The notes below the pieces were generated by a model that saw only the letters and a program-made list of their open reading frames with translations, had not been told where the DNA came from and ran no database searches. From the NCBI GenBank assembly GCA_945643635.1, contig CALZFC010000005.1, positions 10,492,001 to 10,556,000 on the forward strand: DNA of 64,000 bases, written 5' to 3'. Within the stretch, counting starts at the first letter, position 1, and the number at the start of each line of letters is the position of its first letter. This DNA is from Allodiplogaster sudhausi. Taxonomy: Eukaryota; Nematoda; Chromadorea; Rhabditida; Diplogasteridae. The position numbers were made by a program, and so were the translations under genes. Below are positions 61,321 to 64,000 of this stretch, one piece after another.

Positions 61321-61987
61321 AGGGAGGCAAATAGGAGACGCAGAGAAAGAGAGACAGAGAAAGAAGAGGAGGATAGTGAAGTGAATTGAAGAGTGAGAGT
61401 TAGAGAAAACCCCGATTCCTAAACTTCTTCATTTCCCTTCTTTATCATGCCAACTACCTAATCGTAAGTTTACAATAAAATAGTCCTACATTTTAATTTT
61501 CCTTTCTTAGTGTGTGCCATAAATAATATTCATGGAAGTATCTTTCTATTTGTTCGAGTTGTGTGGGAAATATAGTCATCTTTCTGTCTATTTGATGATC
61601 ATGTGGGAATGTAATTTTCCACTTCATTTCTGTATGAAGAGAAGAACAATTTCATTGCACATTCGTTTCTTAATCTTGACTTCTTAACTTCTTCTATATA
61701 AATATGTATGTACATACATAGATATGTATGTAAGTGATGGTTTACCTTACAATTAGCATGAATAATCGTGTAGGTTTCCTCTACCAAGTTTGGTGCCTGG
61801 GCTGTGGGAAGCGGAGCGGTTCCCTAGTTTATACCAAAGACAATTCTTAGGGAAATATTAAGGAAGTTATGCACGGTGAACACAAGAAACAAATTTTTTT
61901 TCAAAATATTTTATATGTTCTGCGCCCTCAATCTTTTGAAAACAGTTTTTATCTTTTTTTATCTTCAGCATCGTTACTGCCTAATCA
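61321..61987. other. Intergenic region 3' of IFT74
   Basis: GA-rich for about 90 bases after the stop, then A+T-rich, with TATGTA/CATACA simple repeats near 61700-61735. No gene recognised. Confidence 0.45.
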
Positions 61988-62257
61988 ATGAAAGAGCCGA
62001 AACAGACTCTTTCCCCATCACTGCAATGCTCCCGAGTGGTCGACTCTCGCTTTCTCCGTCTCCTTCTCTCTGCTTCTCTGGTGCTTCTCGTGCTCTCTTC
62101 TGCTACTTCCACCCGTCCTCCGCCCCCTTCCGGCTGGTCTTATTTCAAGAACTCCGCCAGTCTGACTTGGGAGGGCTGCAAATTTGACAACCTCGATTAC
62201 ATCTACAGCAACAATTTGACTTATAATGTCTCTGTCACCTGCCCGAATGTTTACACA
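61988..62257 (+). pseudogene. Family X copy X5, truncated first exon
   Basis: On the opposite strand to the other copies and 14 kb away. The frame from ATG at 61988 includes LQCSRVVDSRFLRLLLSASL, RPPPPSGWSYFKNSASLTWE, and GCKFDNLDYIYSNNLTYNVS through TCPN, the fullest version of this exon in the window. The normal start codon region (ACAATGTTGCAATGC in X1) has a deletion, so an ATG further up the ancestral leader would have to be used. The homology ends abruptly at about 62257 where a palindromic repeat begins, and no later exon was found. Confidence 0.7.
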
Positions 62258-62425
62258 CAGAGAAGGATGTTACGTGGAGCGTAACATTTGCCTTCACAAT
62301 AATGTTATTGAAATGCACCGGAACATCTCACGTAGCTCTGGACGTTACATTTAATGCGCAACCCGAAATGTTACGCGCGGCGTAACATGCAGGGTTTAAC
62401 AAAAATGTTACGTTTGCCTGCTGCG
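62258..62425. repeat. Cluster of ATGTTACG palindromes (possible MITE)
   Basis: Contains two palindromes, 'atgttacgtggagcgtaaca' and 'atgttacgcgcggcgtaaca', plus 'tggacgttacat' and 'aaatgttacgtttgcc', all variants of one short motif. It abuts the break in family X copy X5, so it may be the insertion that truncated it. Exact ends not resolved. Confidence 0.55.
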
Positions 62426-62750
62426 GCCGCTCCGGATCTTAAGCCACGCCCCCTTCACATCTTTATGTCCGCTCACTGATAAAATGCAGCTGGAAACGCT
62501 GGTTTTTAGGCATATTTATTATACTTTTAAGCATATTTATTATACAAAACCTTTTATTACACTAAACAAGTTATACTTAGTAACGTGAGTGTAACAAAAG
62601 CCATTCGCAAGGGCATAAAACATGAAAAACATTCAAATGGCTAAGAAAAGTCCGAAAATAAGCTTAAAGCATACATATCGTTATCGAATGTTGAAGAACT
62701 TATCCAGATGAAAAGGGCGGCACTCATAGAGAACGTTGAGAAGAGAATGA

Positions 62751-62781
<31 letters not shown>

Positions 62782-63054
62782 AAGAGGAAAGAGACAGACT
62801 AAAAGAGAGAGAGAGAGAGAGATGCGCATAATTTACTCTTCCGCATTGATGAGAGTGAATATCCTAAGGCAGAAGAAAAGGACCAATCGTCACCCTCCGG
62901 CAGGACTAACAGACAGCAAATTCATAGCTGCTTGAAACAACCGAACAGACACTATCGGATAACAATAACATAACAAAAACGGTGCGAGAGAGAGTAATGA
63001 GGGTAGTCCGGGGTCTCTCTCTCTTTATCTCTCTCTATGCCGTCTCTCTCTCTG

Positions 63055-63091
<37 letters not shown>

Positions 63092-64000
63092 CAAGGTGAA
63101 CAGGCTATTTCAGGACTTAGCCGTGTACTTGTAAGTGTATGTCAAAATGCTTTGCGTGAATTATACACAAGTCTCTGTAGCGCATTACAAAGCTCTCACT
63201 TTGTACAAATTATTGGTATAGAGAGAGAATCAACTTTCCGTCTCTTTGTATGTGGTTTAATGTGTTTAAATGGAAAGAAACGCTGAAATGCGCAAATGTT
63301 GGCATTGTGCCAAGCAACTTTAACAGAGTTGTTCATGCGTTCAATGGACACGAAATTATGCAAGTTTTTGCGGAGAGACAGAGGAATGCGAGAGGAAGAG
63401 AGAGAAATAGAGAGAGAGTGGAAAATAGTGACATAAGTGTATATATCTAATGTTGTTTTATGTGTTTGGCTGCATGTATGTACACCCTCCGGCATGATGC
63501 CAGGAATTGGCCGTGTGGCAAAAGTTGGATCCCTCGCTTTTGTGCGTGTAATCAAACCGCTCAACGTTACTTATCCGCATCTCTCTGTACCTCATTAGAA
63601 CCGCCTTTCTGGGCAGAATGTAATGACATAGAGAGAGAGAGTCACCTTTCGGTCTCTTTATAGTGTTCACAGCAAAAGAAACACAAAACTCACAAATTTT
63701 GTCGGCGTGCCAAAAAGATTAATTGAGTTGTACATGCTGTAATGAATACATAAATATGCAATTTTTTTTTCAGAGAGAGAGAGTGGTGACGTCACGAACA
63801 TTATTCACTTATAACGAGAAAGAGAGAGAATTGGGAGGCAGAGAGAGAGGGAGAGAGTGTTCTATGCTGTCTCTCCCAAAATTGAACGGGGTACTGTTGG
63901 TTTTTATGTAAAATAAAACGCGCAAATCATGTTGGGAAAACGTCGATGTGGGTTTGGTTTCCCCTAACGATAAGTGTCGACGCTCGACGTTGCTTAAGTT
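62426..64000. other. Repeat-rich right end without a recognised gene
   Basis: GA tracts at about 62750-62820 and 63370-63420, a CT tract at about 63015-63090, and GA at 63765-63860. Two diverged copies of one segment occur at about 63215-63425 and 63635-63790; both run from 'agagagagtcacctttcggt'-like sequence through 'gtgccaa' and 'gagttg' to a Cys-free A+T tract and GA tract. No coding exon recognised. Confidence 0.5.

Overview
This window is nuclear DNA from an animal, most likely a nematode. Every gene is broken into short exons with GT-AG (a few GC-AG) introns whose phases agree from exon to exon. The gene content is metazoan: a p53/p63/p73-family factor, IFT74, a sigma-type glutathione transferase of nematode style, an OST-alpha-like transporter, GT10 fucosyltransferases and an ionotropic-receptor-like channel. 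Several start codons lie just after a splice acceptor, which fits cis- or spliced-leader trans-splicing but does not prove it. Introns and intergenic DNA are full of long (CT)n/(GA)n tracts, TACATA repeats and miniature transposons. No bacterial operon, CRISPR array, rRNA or tRNA was seen. All gene models were built by hand from splice sites and reading phase, so individual boundaries may shift.

Layout, left to right. 0.1-2.9 kb (-): partial ionotropic glutamate-receptor-like gene running off the left edge. 4.3-10.4 kb (+): 19-exon p53/p63-like gene with DNA-binding, tetramerisation and SAM domains. 11.4-15.3 kb (+): MADF-BESS DNA-binding protein. 16.3-24.3 kb (-): 16-exon secreted protein with Cys-x3-Cys repeats, CxC clusters and two mucin-like Thr/Pro blocks. 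26.1-27.3 kb (+): 207-residue glutathione transferase. 28.3-40.0 kb (-): tandem array of three alpha-1,3-fucosyltransferase-like genes; the first looks intact, the second has a frameshift, the third has lost a splice acceptor. 36.5 kb and 41.7-48.5 kb (-): an apparently undescribed family of small secreted or membrane proteins with a Thr-rich stalk (called family X here). One copy is intact and the others are broken; two lie in a 2.4-2.7 kb tandem duplication. A pure (AAT)n array of about 900 bp sits at 42.4-43.3 kb. 48.8-51.9 kb (-): unrecognised secreted Cys-containing protein with a hAT-type MITE in an intron. 52.5-55.8 kb (-): OST-alpha/TMEM184-like membrane protein. 56.8-61.3 kb (+): IFT74, with an X-box-like site upstream. 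62.0 kb (+): another broken family X copy, then repeats to the right edge.

The genes do not form one pathway. Two themes stand out. One is conserved single-copy regulators and ciliary genes (p53-like, MADF-BESS, IFT74). The other is a rapidly evolving surface or secretory neighbourhood (fucosyltransferases, family X, the Cys-rich mucin-like protein, the secreted protein at 49-52 kb) shaped by tandem duplication, MITE insertion and loss of copies.
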